DNA from: Bacteroidota bacterium
Lineage (GTDB): Bacteria; Bacteroidota; Bacteroidia; Cytophagales; Cyclobacteriaceae
Assembly (NCBI GenBank): GCA_023412765.1
Contig: JAEZBX010000046.1
Coordinates: forward strand, 1 to 41,777
DNA length: 41,777 nucleotides
Direction of reading: 5' to 3'
Shown here: one piece after another, positions 15,598-24,245 of the stretch
Numbering within the stretch: the stretch's first letter is position 1
Layout of the letters: the number at the start of each line of letters is the position of its first letter
The notes under the pieces: model-generated
What the model saw: only the letters and a program-made list of their open reading frames with translations
Told to the model about the DNA's origin: nothing
The model's database searches: none
Program-made: the position numbers and the translations under genes

Positions 15598-18018
15598 ATG
15601 GTTAAGAATTATTTGAAAATCGCCCTTCGCTTCATGTCACGACAGAGGGGCTTTTCGATCATCAACATCGCCGGGCTTACAATTGGCATTACGTGTAGCC
15701 TGCTCATTATCCTTTATATTCACGATGAGCTTGCCTACGACAAATTTCATCCTGACGCCGATCGAATTCATCGGCTTGGGGTTAAGGGCGTTCTGGAGGG
15801 AAAGAATTTTACTTCTGCACAAACTGGTATTCTCGTCGCCCAAGGTATATCAGAAGACATTCCCGAAATCGAGAGTAGCCTTCGCATGGCCAGTTGGAAA
15901 ACTTTTCCAGTTAGGTATGAGGAAAAGGCGTTCACTGAGCCTAGACTATTATTGACCGATCCCAATTTCTTTCGTTTCTTCAATTTCAAACTTATAGAAG
16001 GTCACCCCGATAGTGTTTTGCTCGGTGAGGGAAAGCTAGTGCTCACAGAGTCCGCTGCAAAACGATACTTCGGTTATAAAGGCGCAGGAGATAAAACTCC
16101 TTTGGGAAAGACGCTCGTTCTCGCGCAAGGATATATAGCACAGGTAGCTGGAATAGCCGAAGATCCTCCGCTTAACTCTCACTTTCATTTTAGCCTCATA
16201 CTTTCTTTGTCATCGTACACCAGTACCGATCCCGGCGATTACATGTCGGGAAAAGTATTTACTTATTTTAAACTGAAGCCGAACAAGAGGATCGAAGATA
16301 TTTATTCCAAATTGAATTCAATTCTTGAGTATAAGATCGGTGCAGAATTAGAACAGCACAATAATACTACACTTGCTCATTTTAAAGCTCAGGGAAACGA
16401 CATTGCTTTCTTTACGCAACCGCTGGTAGACATCCATCTCAAGTCTCAACTTCCTGATGAACTTGAACCGAACAGCGATATTCAGTACCTGTATACTTTT
16501 GGATGCATTGCGCTTTTTATCACTGTGCTTGCATGCATAAACTTTATGAACCTGTCTACAGCGCGTTCAGCGAGTCGCGCCAAGGAAGTCGGGATTCGAA
16601 AAACAGTCGGTGCTCCTCACGATCGCCTTATCTTTCAGTTTCTGCTGGAATCATATTTATATATTTTCATCGCGGTCGCGATTTCGGTACTTCTTGTTGT
16701 CGCCATACTCCCGGTTTTCAACTTCTTTACTGCAAAACAAATTCAGACTGAAATACTTGTAAGCCCTGTTTTTTTGGGCGTAACTGTAATATGCATCTTA
16801 CTGGCAGGTCTGCTGGCAGGCAGTTACCCTGCCTTCTATCTGGCACATTTTAGTCCTGCAGAAGTTTTAAAAGGCAAGCTCCGCGAACAGCTTCGCAGTT
16901 ATGGAATTCGAAATGGACTGGTGATTTTTCAGTTTTTCATTTCCACTGTTTTGATCATCTCTACATTGGTGGTCTATTTACAGATTCGCTTCATTCAACG
17001 AGCCAACATTGGATTTGAAAAAGATAACGTTGTCAACCTCTTGCATACACGCAATCTTGGCACCAATGGCTTAGCCTTCAAAGAAGAACTTCTGAAACAT
17101 ATGGAGATTACATCTGCCAGTTATGTAAACCGGCTACCGCCAAATGTCGATTGGCAATCTCTGTTTAGTCTGCCTGACAATGGAAAAGAGTATCTGTTCA
17201 GCGTATACGAAATGGATTATGATCACCAGGAAACGATGCGCTATGAGATGGTGCAAGGGCGTTTCTTTTCTGAAAGTAATCCAGCGGATACAAACACGGT
17301 GATACTGAATGAGACCGCCGCAAAAATATTGGGAATCACTTTTTTGCAGGACAGGAAGCTTATAAGTCACTATGACCAACCGAAGCGTGAGCGCGAAATC
17401 ATTGGGATCATGAAAGATTTTAATTTTCAATCCCTGAGAGAGCCTATACAGCCACTGGCTATTGTACTTGGCCGTCAACCCAACTGGGAAATAGCGATCC
17501 GCCTCACACCAGGTAATACCTCCGAAAAGATTTCCTTAATTCAATCGATCTGGAAAAAATATGCGAACAATGCGCCATTTGAGTATACTTTGCTTGAAGA
17601 CAACTTCGCTGCAAAACATCAAACAGAAAAGCGCATTGGCCTAATATTCCTGCTGTTCACGTCGTTGGCCATTTTTATTGCCTGCCTGGGTTTGTTTGGA
17701 CTAGCAACCTTTGCAGCTGAGCAGCGCACGAAAGAAATCGGGATACGAAAGGTGGTTGGTGCCAGTGTGAAGGATATCGTCGTAATGATCAACAGGGATT
17801 TTATGAGACTTGTCGGGATTGCTAATTTGTTTGCCTGGCCGATTGCAGTGTGGCTCATGTACAGCTGGTTAGGGACCTTTGCATTTCGTATAGCCTTCCC
17901 GTGGTGGGTACTCGTGGCTGCTGCCGCTGTAACGATGGCAATTGCGTTTTTGTCGATAAGCCTCCAGGCGCTTCGCGCGGCGAGGGGAAATCCGGTGAAG
18001 TCGCTGAGGGCGGAGTGA
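15598..18018 (+). CDS. MacB/FtsX-like ABC transporter permease
   Basis: 806 residues, the normal size for the duplicated Bacteroidota permease family. It opens with ALRFMSRQRGFSIINIAGLT and one transmembrane helix, followed by a periplasmic MacB-type domain. A first FtsX domain has about three helices around residues 290-425 (AKEVGIRKTVGAPHDRLIF). A second periplasmic domain follows, then a second FtsX domain with KEIGIRKVVGASVKDIV and a terminus reading NPVKSLRAE. Such permeases work with a separate ATPase and usually act in mechanotransmission or lipoprotein/peptide export or resistance rather than import. No ATPase gene lies nearby, so its partner must be elsewhere. A second, degraded member of the family is at 4261-4366. 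A non-coding tandem repeat begins right after the stop codon. Confidence 0.92.
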   Translation: MVKNYLKIALRFMSRQRGFSIINIAGLTIGITCSLLIILYIHDELAYDKFHPDADRIHRLGVKGVLEGKNFTSAQTGILVAQGISEDIPEIESSLRMASWKTFPVRYEEKAFTEPRLLLTDPNFFRFFNFKLIEGHPDSVLLGEGKLVLTESAAKRYFGYKGAGDKTPLGKTLVLAQGYIAQVAGIAEDPPLNSHFHFSLILSLSSYTSTDPGDYMSGKVFTYFKLKPNKRIEDIYSKLNSILEYKIGAELEQHNNTTLAHFKAQGNDIAFFTQPLVDIHLKSQLPDELEPNSDIQYLYTFGCIALFITVLACINFMNLSTARSASRAKEVGIRKTVGAPHDRLIFQFLLESYLYIFIAVAISVLLVVAILPVFNFFTAKQIQTEILVSPVFLGVTVICILLAGLLAGSYPAFYLAHFSPAEVLKGKLREQLRSYGIRNGLVIFQFFISTVLIISTLVVYLQIRFIQRANIGFEKDNVVNLLHTRNLGTNGLAFKEELLKHMEITSASYVNRLPPNVDWQSLFSLPDNGKEYLFSVYEMDYDHQETMRYEMVQGRFFSESNPADTNTVILNETAAKILGITFLQDRKLISHYDQPKREREIIGIMKDFNFQSLREPIQPLAIVLGRQPNWEIAIRLTPGNTSEKISLIQSIWKKYANNAPFEYTLLEDNFAAKHQTEKRIGLIFLLFTSLAIFIACLGLFGLATFAAEQRTKEIGIRKVVGASVKDIVVMINRDFMRLVGIANLFAWPIAVWLMYSWLGTFAFRIAFPWWVLVAAAAVTMAIAFLSISLQALRAARGNPVKSLRAE

Positions 18019-18020
18019 GT

Positions 18021-18420
18021 CGGTTCTGGCTCGACGTCTGTAGGAATTTAAGGATAACCGGAAGCGCTCACAGAGTACAGGTGTTTACAGAAAGGTAATC
18101 GGTATCTGCCTCAGCGTGCAGTATGGTTTAATTGAAACCGAAGTCCTCGTCTATTTTCCTTTGCCAATAAGAGGTAATCGGTGTCTGGCTCAACATGCTT
18201 TATGTTTTAATTACAACTGAATTATTCGTCTATTTCCGGTGCCAAAAAGAGGTAATCGGTGGCGGATCGACGTCTGTAGGAATTTAAGGACAACAGGAAG
18301 CGCTCACAGAGTACAGGCGTTTACAGAAAGGTAATCGGTATCTGCCTCGGCGTGCAGTATGGTTTAATTGAAACCGAAGTCCTCGTCTATTTTCTTTGCC
18401 AATAATCGGTAATCGGTTGG
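18021..18420. repeat. Compound tandem repeat after the ABC permease
   Basis: Two long copies with a 236-base offset start TCGACGTCTGTAGG at 18031 and at 18267 and share almost the same sequence, including GAAGCGCTCACAGAGTACAG. Inside is a shorter unit of 78-79 bases bounded by GGTAATCGGT. That word occurs at 18094, 18173, 18251, 18330 and 18409, and the middle copy is the most diverged. The order is long, short, short, long, short. No coding frame survives through it and no hairpin dominates. Confidence 0.85.
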
Positions 18421-18550
18421 CTCGATTGAGAGAACTCCGTTGACAATAAGTGAAACTGGTACGAAGTCAATAAGCAGTCATTAGCTTAATTTAATTTCTG
18501 TGCGCACCGATCCAATAGCTATCGGGTACTAATTACCGTTTACCTGTTAA
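18421..18550. other. Gene-free spacer with possible short heptamer run
   Basis: This stretch lies between the compound repeat and the stop of the 105-residue membrane protein gene. The final part reads AATTACC, GTTTACC, TGTTAAC, TACGTGT, CACGTCG in 7-base register from about 18529 to 18563 and overlaps the TAG stop at 18551-18553. The match is looser than in the other arrays. Nothing else is recognised. Confidence 0.35.
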
Positions 18551-18868
18551 CTACGTGTCACGTCGCCATGCAAGAAAAGTAACAGTGACTATCACTAGAG
18601 CAATGCCAACAGACAATATAAATGAAACCTGAAGAATACTTAAAAAGGCAGCTAAAGTAAAAAGATCAGCTTCAAACAGATCAAGCAATTGTAGGAGTGT
18701 AAATAAAACCACCATTCCGATCAACGCTGCCGCTAGTGCGCAGAAGTGGCGCGTTGCTCCCTCCCAACTCTTTTGAATTCCTTTTTCCGAATCAAATAAA
18801 CGCCTTATTAACATCACCAGAACAGCAAATCCAATAATAAAGAAAATTGTAAAAAAGGTACTCAACAT
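18551..18868 (-). CDS. Small membrane protein, partner of the ExbB/MotA-like gene
   Basis: 105 residues with three hydrophobic segments: an N-terminal helix (TFFTIFFIIGFAVLVMLI), a central one (CALAAALIGMVVLFTLLQLL) and a C-terminal one (VSFILSVGIALVIVTVTFLA) ending in ARG-ARG-ASP-THR. I recognise no family. It begins 4 bases after the stop of the channel-like gene, which strongly suggests one operon and a joint role in the same membrane complex. It does not look like ExbD/TolR, which have a single helix and a periplasmic domain. The coding quality looks real: long open frame, membrane pattern, tight spacing. Confidence 0.6.
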   Translation of the reverse strand: MLSTFFTIFFIIGFAVLVMLIRRLFDSEKGIQKSWEGATRHFCALAAALIGMVVLFTLLQLLDLFEADLFTLAAFLSILQVSFILSVGIALVIVTVTFLAWRRDT

Positions 18869-18872
18869 ATGC

Positions 18873-19262
18873 TCATGTCGTTGACGATGGGATGCCCGGC
18901 TGTCTTAGCTTGAGCACAATGTAGCAAATCATGGAAATCAGAAATACGATCAAACCATACAATACATTGATCAGTGCTACTTTTAACCCGCCCATAATTA
19001 CCTGAAACGGGATCACCTGTTCGCTCTGCTCCAGTGCGTTGAACGCCATAAATAGTCCAGTTAAGGTACCAAAGGTGCCAATCGCCACAGCAAATCCGCC
19101 TATATGTTTAATTGCTTCAATCCAATTTGAGTTGACAATTTTTAGCGTAGTTCTGCGATAGATTATATATCCTGTTATGGCAATGTTCGCAACAAACAGA
19201 ATGGTAATGGGATGCATATAATCAACACCACCCGCGATATAAGTATCAATAATTTTTGACAT
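18873..19262 (-). CDS. MotA/TolQ/ExbB-like proton channel family protein
   Basis: About 129 residues starting at the ATG at 19262 (SKIIDTYIAGGVDYMHPITI); the frame continues 15 residues upstream to 19307, but members usually start just before the short amphipathic segment. Three helices are visible: ITILFVANIAITGYIIY, then GGFAVAIGTFGTLTGLFMAF, then VALINVLYGLIVFLISMICY. The second and third carry the small-residue and GTxGTLTG patterns of the TolQ/ExbB/MotA family. Family members conduct protons to drive periplasmic work (TonB energising, Tol, gliding). No ExbD/TolR partner follows; a small three-helix protein takes its place. The family call is good; the system it powers is not known. Confidence 0.75.
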   Translation of the reverse strand: MSKIIDTYIAGGVDYMHPITILFVANIAITGYIIYRRTTLKIVNSNWIEAIKHIGGFAVAIGTFGTLTGLFMAFNALEQSEQVIPFQVIMGGLKVALINVLYGLIVFLISMICYIVLKLRQPGIPSSTT

Positions 19263-19486
19263 AGCGATAAAGTTTGAGGTTAGAAGATATGGAAGCAAGT
19301 ATTTCAATTAAAAAATAATATGCTTTCTTTTTCGGCGAAGGCAAAGGTTTCTGGCGAGGGACGGGCTTCTGCAGTCTGGATTTGGCGAAAAGGTGTCAGT
19401 TCCTGCCGAAAGCCTGCTATTTTCAGTTGACCAACCAAATTCTATCACTAACCTGAAATCATTTTTTCATATTTATGCGAGAATAG

Positions 19487-20521
19487 ATGGACCGGATTGA
19501 TAACCTGCTGGACGAATTTTTTCTAAGGCGTCGCTGGATTGCGCACGTCTGCTTCTGGACCATAATCCTTGTGTTTTATGTCCTATTTTTCGGACGAAAA
19601 AGTAATAACTATCCGCTGACCCTATTCTTCGTTGGTTTGCTGATGCCAGTCACGATCGGCACAACATATTTTGTTAACTATATTCTTATCCCGCGTTACC
19701 TCATGAATGGTCGGTATGCATCGTTCGGACTTTTTTTCACATATACACTTCTAGGTTCATTGTTTCTTGAAGCAATTATTGCAATGATCACTTTTATCGT
19801 CGTTGCAAAAGTGAGCATCAAAGATATGAGTCCCGCCTCGATCGACATTGTTTTTCTTCTAACGTCACTCCTGATGGTCATCTTTCTGGCAAGCGGAATC
19901 AAGATGCTGTTGCACTGGAAAAAGTCAAAGGAGGATTATCAAAAATTGATGCGTGAAAAAGTTGAGACGGAGCTGAAATTCCTGAAGTCCCAACTGAATC
20001 CACATTTTTTGTTCAACACGTTAAACAACCTCTACTACCTGGCCTCAGTAAAATCTGACAAAGCACCACAGGCCATTCTCTCTCTCAGCAAAGTTCTCGA
20101 TTATGTGCTGAAAGATGGACGATCAACATTTGTCTCGCTTGAGCGTGAACTGAAACATTTGGAAAATTACATTGCTCTGGAGATGTTGCGCTACGAAGAC
20201 AGAGTTGACCTGGAGACGGAAATCTCTGGGCCGGTTGAAAAGCATTCTATTGGACCCATGATCCTGATCACGCTGATGGAAAATTCGTTCAAGCACGGCG
20301 TCATGCCAGTGGCTGGCAAGTCATGGATTAAGATGATGGTAAAATGCGATGAAACCAAGGTCCAAATCACGATCAGCAATAGTAGAAAAAGCTCTTCCAA
20401 CGGTCACGGTATTGGTTTAACCAATCTTTCCAATCAGCTAGATCACTTGTATGGCGACAAGTACCAGTTGGCGTTGCGTACAGATCAGCCTGATCAATTT
20501 GAAATATCATTAACTTATTAA
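19487..20521 (+). CDS. LytS-like sensor histidine kinase
   Basis: 344 residues. Four membrane helices occupy about residues 15-145 with almost no periplasmic domain. After a coiled linker (DYQKLMREKVETELKFLKSQ) comes the His_kinase domain (PF06580) with phospho-acceptor His in LNPHFLFNTLNNLYYL. The ATPase domain has a divergent N-box, MILITLMENSFKHGV, and the glycine box GHGIGLTNLSNQLDHLYGD. Kinases of this class pass phosphate to a LytTR regulator, which is encoded 9 bases downstream. Signal unknown; membrane state or small hydrophobic molecules are typical for the architecture. The ATG at 19487 gives a short cytoplasmic start before helix 1. Confidence 0.92.
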   Translation: MDRIDNLLDEFFLRRRWIAHVCFWTIILVFYVLFFGRKSNNYPLTLFFVGLLMPVTIGTTYFVNYILIPRYLMNGRYASFGLFFTYTLLGSLFLEAIIAMITFIVVAKVSIKDMSPASIDIVFLLTSLLMVIFLASGIKMLLHWKKSKEDYQKLMREKVETELKFLKSQLNPHFLFNTLNNLYYLASVKSDKAPQAILSLSKVLDYVLKDGRSTFVSLERELKHLENYIALEMLRYEDRVDLETEISGPVEKHSIGPMILITLMENSFKHGVMPVAGKSWIKMMVKCDETKVQITISNSRKSSSNGHGIGLTNLSNQLDHLYGDKYQLALRTDQPDQFEISLTY

Positions 20522-20530
20522 AATAATTGT

Positions 20531-21238
20531 ATGCGGTACAAGTATCTTATTGTTGATGATGAACCCCTCGCCAGAAAATTAATTGCTTCGCACGCTTCCA
20601 AAATTGAAGCTTTGGAACCGATCGGTGAATGCGGAAGCGCACTTGAAGCAAGTAATATACTTCGAAACAAGCCTGCCGATCTGATCTTCCTTGATATTCA
20701 AATGCCCGAGCTGAACGGATTAAAATTTTTGTCAACACTAAAACATCCACCTTTCATTATCATCACCACAGCATTCAGAGACTACGCACCGGAAGCTTTT
20801 GAATTTGATGTCGTGGATTACTTAATGAAGCCAATTTCGTTCGAGAGATTTCTTAAGGGGGTGAACAGATTTTTTGACCGCAAGACATCCGCATCCTCTA
20901 ATGTCGTTTCTCCCACCGAAGCAGACGCATACATATACCTGCGAGCCGATCGCAAAATGCACAAGGTTCGTCTCACAGAAATTCTTTACGTGGAAAGCCT
21001 CGACGATTATGTAAAGGTCTATCTCAAAAACAAAATGTTGATCACCCGGGAAAATATCACAACACTTGAGCAAAAGCTTCCCGCTGACACCTTTGTGCGG
21101 ATTCATCGATCTTTCCTGGTGAGTGCTAAGGCCGTTGCTACAATCGCGTCAGATGGTGTTGAAATTGGCGGTAAAATTCTTCCTTTTGGTCGGGCTTTTA
21201 AAGCAAGTGCCCTGGCTGGACTAAAACTCAAGATCTAA
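20531..21238 (+). CDS. LytTR-family response regulator
   Basis: 235 residues. The receiver domain (about 1-120) has LIVDDEPLARKLI, phospho-acceptor Asp in LIFLDIQMPELNG, Thr in FIIITTAFRDYA and Lys in VVDYLMKPISFERF. The LytTR DNA-binding domain (about 135-233) shows YIYLRADRKMHKVRLTEIL, then YVESLDDYVKVYL, RENITTLEQKLPADTFVRIH and RSFLV. It forms an obvious pair with the upstream kinase and is likely co-transcribed. Its targets are unknown; a DUF4097 gene begins 222 bases downstream and could be one. A perfect small hairpin (GTGCAA, four-base loop, TTGCAC) at 21282-21297 follows the stop but lacks a T tract. Confidence 0.93.
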   Translation: MRYKYLIVDDEPLARKLIASHASKIEALEPIGECGSALEASNILRNKPADLIFLDIQMPELNGLKFLSTLKHPPFIIITTAFRDYAPEAFEFDVVDYLMKPISFERFLKGVNRFFDRKTSASSNVVSPTEADAYIYLRADRKMHKVRLTEILYVESLDDYVKVYLKNKMLITRENITTLEQKLPADTFVRIHRSFLVSAKAVATIASDGVEIGGKILPFGRAFKASALAGLKLKI

Positions 21239-21460
21239 TATCTGGTACTAATCCAAAATTTCACTGATAATTTAAGGTAACGTGCAACCTTTTGCACACA
21301 GTGTTAGTCTTATATGCGTTCGGAATCGCTCATCAAATTGTAATAATGAACGCGTCAAAATGGAAAAACAAGCCAGATGCGCCCATATGCAATAAATGAG
21401 CGGTGGCATTTAAATTGACCTCAGTTAGTTCCATCCAAAAATGATAACATCTTACAAGCC

Positions 21461-22483
21461 ATGAAGAAAATCTTAATTCTGTTGTTCCCTGTCCTATTCG
21501 TCTTTGCATCTCAAGCTCAGGACGGAGAACCGTTTATTAACAAATCTTTTGCTAATCAGACGATAGACAATGTTTATGCACGCACCTCAGGGGGCAGTAT
21601 ATCTGTGCAAGGCGGTGACGGACCCTCTCGCGTGGAAGTATTTATAAGAGGTAACAATGGTCGAGATCTTTCTGAAAAGGAAATAAAGGAAAGAATACTG
21701 GAAGATTATAAGCTGGTGATCAAAGTTGAAGACAATGAATTGAGAGTGACTGCAGAATCGAAGGACAAATTCTTCAATTGGAAAAATGCGTTGAATATTT
21801 CGTTTAAACTTTACGTTCCTACCAATGTATCAACCGATTTGGGAACAAGTGGTGGTAGCATAAGTATGCGCAACCTATCGGGTAGGCAAAATTTCTCAAC
21901 CAGCGGTGGAAGTCTTCGTCTTGACAGATTGAGTGGCCAAATTAAAGGGCGCACATCGGGTGGCAGCATAGAAGTAAGCAACACAAAAGATAATGTTGAC
22001 CTATCCACGAGCGGGGGAAGTATCAAGGCCGAAAACTGTAGTGGGATTGTTAACCTTTCCACGTCGGGTGGCTCAATTAAACTTGAAAATTTGAGCGGAA
22101 CGCTAAAAGCAAATACCAGCGGGGGGCCTATACGCGGTGATAAAATCCGAGGTGAATTGACTGCACACACATCCGGTGGAAGCATCGATCTCTATTCTTT
22201 GGAATGCAGCGTGAATGCGTCGACCAGCGGAGGAAGCATGGATATCGAAGTGCTCAAATTGCAGGAATACGTAACCGTTCACAACTCGGGCGGGAGTGTT
22301 AACTTACGCCTTCCCGCCAATAAGGGCCTTGATCTTAAGCTAAGAGGGAATCGCATTCACTTTGAAAACATGCAGAATTTCAGCGGCAACAAGGAAGACA
22401 ACAAGGTGGACGGAAAAATCAACGGTGGAGGTGTGCCAATCAGTGTTCAAACCAGTGGTAGGGTTTCCATAGCATTGAACTAA
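21461..22483 (+). CDS. Secreted DUF4097 beta-solenoid protein
   Basis: 340 residues with a signal peptide (cleavage near ASQAQDG). From about residue 44 the sequence is a ladder of ten SGGS-type turns (TSGGSISV, TSGGSISM, TSGGSLRL, TSGGSIEV, TSGGSIKA, TSGGSIKL, TSGGPIRG, TSGGSIDL, TSGGSMDI, NSGGSVNL), most spaced about 18-22 residues apart. This is the DUF4097/DUF4098 repeat, expected to fold as a single-stranded right-handed beta-solenoid, with hydrophobic residues alternating after each turn. Proteins of this family sit in the periplasm or on the surface and are often coupled to LytTR or ECF regulators, which fits the two-component pair upstream. The function is not established. A strong terminator follows. 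Confidence 0.88.
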   Translation: MKKILILLFPVLFVFASQAQDGEPFINKSFANQTIDNVYARTSGGSISVQGGDGPSRVEVFIRGNNGRDLSEKEIKERILEDYKLVIKVEDNELRVTAESKDKFFNWKNALNISFKLYVPTNVSTDLGTSGGSISMRNLSGRQNFSTSGGSLRLDRLSGQIKGRTSGGSIEVSNTKDNVDLSTSGGSIKAENCSGIVNLSTSGGSIKLENLSGTLKANTSGGPIRGDKIRGELTAHTSGGSIDLYSLECSVNASTSGGSMDIEVLKLQEYVTVHNSGGSVNLRLPANKGLDLKLRGNRIHFENMQNFSGNKEDNKVDGKINGGGVPISVQTSGRVSIALN

Positions 22484-22502
22484 AATCGGTAATACTTCTG
22501 AA

Positions 22503-22534
22503 GCGCGGCGATTTTTTCGCCGCGCCTTTTTTTT
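22503..22534 (+). terminator. Strong rho-independent terminator after the DUF4097 gene
   Basis: GCGCGGCG, a seven-base loop, CGCCGCGC, then C and eight T. The stem is perfect and GC-only. It starts 20 bases after the stop codon and is the best intrinsic terminator in the window. Confidence 0.92.
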
Positions 22535-22848
22535 GCCCCGGGAGTGAAGATTATTATTGAATCCACTGGCGTCCAATACTATCTGCGAAGGTATTCAACC
22601 GATTGTTCTACAAAATTGGTTCAGGACGCTGAAGACCATTGCCTAATTATTTCTTCTATCAGATTCCGTTATCGGTTTGTTGTTAGCTGAAAATTTCGTT
22701 GGCGAAAAAATTGGGGTTTCATCGTGCAACTACTGGATTTCATGTAGATAATCGTCCACATCAAAAATATAGGAGACACCTTGCCTACCGGAAAACGAAC
22801 GGTAGAAGCTGGAATAGTTTTTGACTGTCTTTAGTAAACGAGAAGGGT
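22535..22848. other. Gene-free spacer before the DUF3606 gene
   Basis: No open frame of convincing length, no RNA gene and no repeat is seen. A near -7 box (TAGTTTTTG, one base too long) lies about 30 bases before the ATG at 22849 and may be the promoter. Confidence 0.4.
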
Positions 22849-23055
22849 ATGAAAACGATGATCAAGTTGCACGAGGAGGAAGAGATTGACAAAATTCACA
22901 TGGATGAAAATTATGAAGTTCAGGCTTGGTGTGAAATGTTTGAGGTTTCGGTATTCGATCTTAAAAAAGCAGTCGCCAAGGTTGGGCCAAGTGCGATCAG
23001 GGTGAAACATTATTTTGAGGAAATCAGAAATCACGGTGGACCGAGCGCTTTCTGA
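22849..23055 (+). CDS. DUF3606 small protein
   Basis: 68 residues, acidic to neutral, no signal peptide. The pattern EEIDKIHMDENYEVQAWCEM, then FEVSVFDLKKAVAKVGPSAI and VKHYF matches DUF3606, a small helical family in which a tryptophan and a conserved xxLxxAVxxVG motif define a helix-turn-helix-like fold. Such proteins are widespread in Bacteroidota and Proteobacteria and are of unknown function, sometimes linked to general stress. Despite the small size, the family match and clean ATG make it a real gene. It stands alone between a terminator and the lipocalin-like gene. Confidence 0.8.
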   Translation: MKTMIKLHEEEEIDKIHMDENYEVQAWCEMFEVSVFDLKKAVAKVGPSAIRVKHYFEEIRNHGGPSAF

Positions 23056-23353
23056 TCGTTCCCCGGACTTTTCCTATCTAGAGTTCCGCCCATCTTGTTA
23101 CGTCAGAATAAGACGGGCCCATTACATATACACTGACTTTCAGGCGCTTTCCGCCAAGCCCTGGTTAATGCAACCATTGCTTCTATAATATCTGGTTATT
23201 CAGAGTACGCCGGGCGATTTACCCTTTTTCTTTGCGTTGTCCGCCATATTAGTGGTAAAATCATCCAGGGATCTAAAACGAGCCGACTTTCTCGCCATTG
23301 GTTGATTTTCCGATTAATATTCCATTAATTAAGTAGATTTCGAACCTAAATCT
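23056..23353. other. Spacer with no recognised feature
   Basis: 298 bases before the lipocalin-like gene. Nothing coding or structured was recognised. TAGATTTC, one mismatch from the TAnnTTTG box, lies 16 bases before the ATG at 23354 but has no -33 partner at the usual spacing. Confidence 0.35.
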
Positions 23354-24157
23354 ATGAGATCTAGCTCTGTTGCAATCTTAATATTTCTGGTCTGCTGCCT
23401 TCAAGCTGCCGCTCAGCATCCGCTTCTGGGTACCTGGGAAATGGTTTCTATTAGAGGCATCAACGCAGCAGGGGAAAAGTTTACGGAAGACACATCGACT
23501 ATACGGGAAGTCAAGATTATTACACCTACTCATTATATGCTGATAGCACATGATGTTGAGGGAGATTCGCTCGTTTTTAACCGATGCTATGCCGGGAATG
23601 TCGAATTTGACGAAAGGAAGTACAACGAAATACCTCTGTTGTCCTCCGTTCCAATTTTCGACAATGTAAAGACGGATTTTACGTGGAAAGTTGAAGCCGA
23701 TAAGTTTACACAGGCTGGTTCGATCATTCGTCCTGATGGGAAAAAAATCGTGATTGAAGAACTCATTTTTCAGCGTGTGAAATCGAAGCAATCATATCCC
23801 GACAATCCGACGATAGGCAGTTGGAAGCTTTTGTCAACCACCTACACGCTTACCGATGGCACTACACATTCCGATACCCAGGAGAGTGTTAACGCACTAC
23901 AGTTCATCACACCAACGCATTGGATGTACGTCGGCAGCAAAGACAAAAAATTTCAGCACGCTATGGGTGGTACTTACACTAAGATCGACAACAAATACCA
24001 GTTGAATCTGGATTATGCATCCTTTTCGAAAAGTCTTTGGGGAAAGACCGAAACGATAGAAAACCTTCTCGGCGATACGTTGACAATTACCGGATCAAGT
24101 GTTTTTCCTGACGGTAAAAAATTCACGTGGGAGGATGTGCTTCAACGCGTTAAGTGA
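23354..24157 (+). CDS. Secreted protein with two lipocalin-like domains
   Basis: 267 residues with a signal peptide (cleavage near LQAAAQHP). Two homologous halves follow: residues about 22-138 begin HPLLGTWEMVS and end IVIEELIFQRVK; residues about 145-267 begin NPTIGSWKLLS and end FTWEDVLQRVK. Both halves carry GxWxxxS, then an ITPTHYM or ITPTHWM strand, a PDGKK turn and the same VLQRVK-like ending, so the gene arose by internal duplication. The pattern resembles lipocalin-like/DUF4488 proteins of Bacteroidota, expected as small beta-barrels that bind a lipophilic ligand in the periplasm. Ligand and role are unknown. The stop codon is followed at once by heptamer array D. Confidence 0.75.
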   Translation: MRSSSVAILIFLVCCLQAAAQHPLLGTWEMVSIRGINAAGEKFTEDTSTIREVKIITPTHYMLIAHDVEGDSLVFNRCYAGNVEFDERKYNEIPLLSSVPIFDNVKTDFTWKVEADKFTQAGSIIRPDGKKIVIEELIFQRVKSKQSYPDNPTIGSWKLLSTTYTLTDGTTHSDTQESVNALQFITPTHWMYVGSKDKKFQHAMGGTYTKIDNKYQLNLDYASFSKSLWGKTETIENLLGDTLTITGSSVFPDGKKFTWEDVLQRVK

Positions 24158-24245
24158 TTGAGTTAATAGTTAAAAGTTAATTGTTATTAGTCGCCAGAAT
24201 CTAGTGGGTGGGCCTCTAATTTCAAATTTCAAGTTTCAATTTCTT
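24158..24245. repeat. Heptamer array D between convergent genes
   Basis: Left part: GAGTTAA, TAGTTAA, AAGTTAA, TTGTTAT from 24160. Middle: CTAGTGGGTGGGCCTC. Right part: AATTTCA twice, AGTTTCA, ATTTCTT from 24218 to 24245. The left part starts two bases after the TGA of the lipocalin-like gene; the right part contains the TGA stop (24236-24238) of the convergent tautomerase gene. Both sides keep 7-base register but are not exact complements of each other. Confidence 0.75.

Noticed and set aside
18021..18420. CRISPR array
   Set aside because: Repeats are long, nested and without regular unique spacers; no cas genes are present.
21282..21297. Terminator after the LytTR gene
   Set aside because: The 6-base stem is perfect but no T tract follows on the plus strand.
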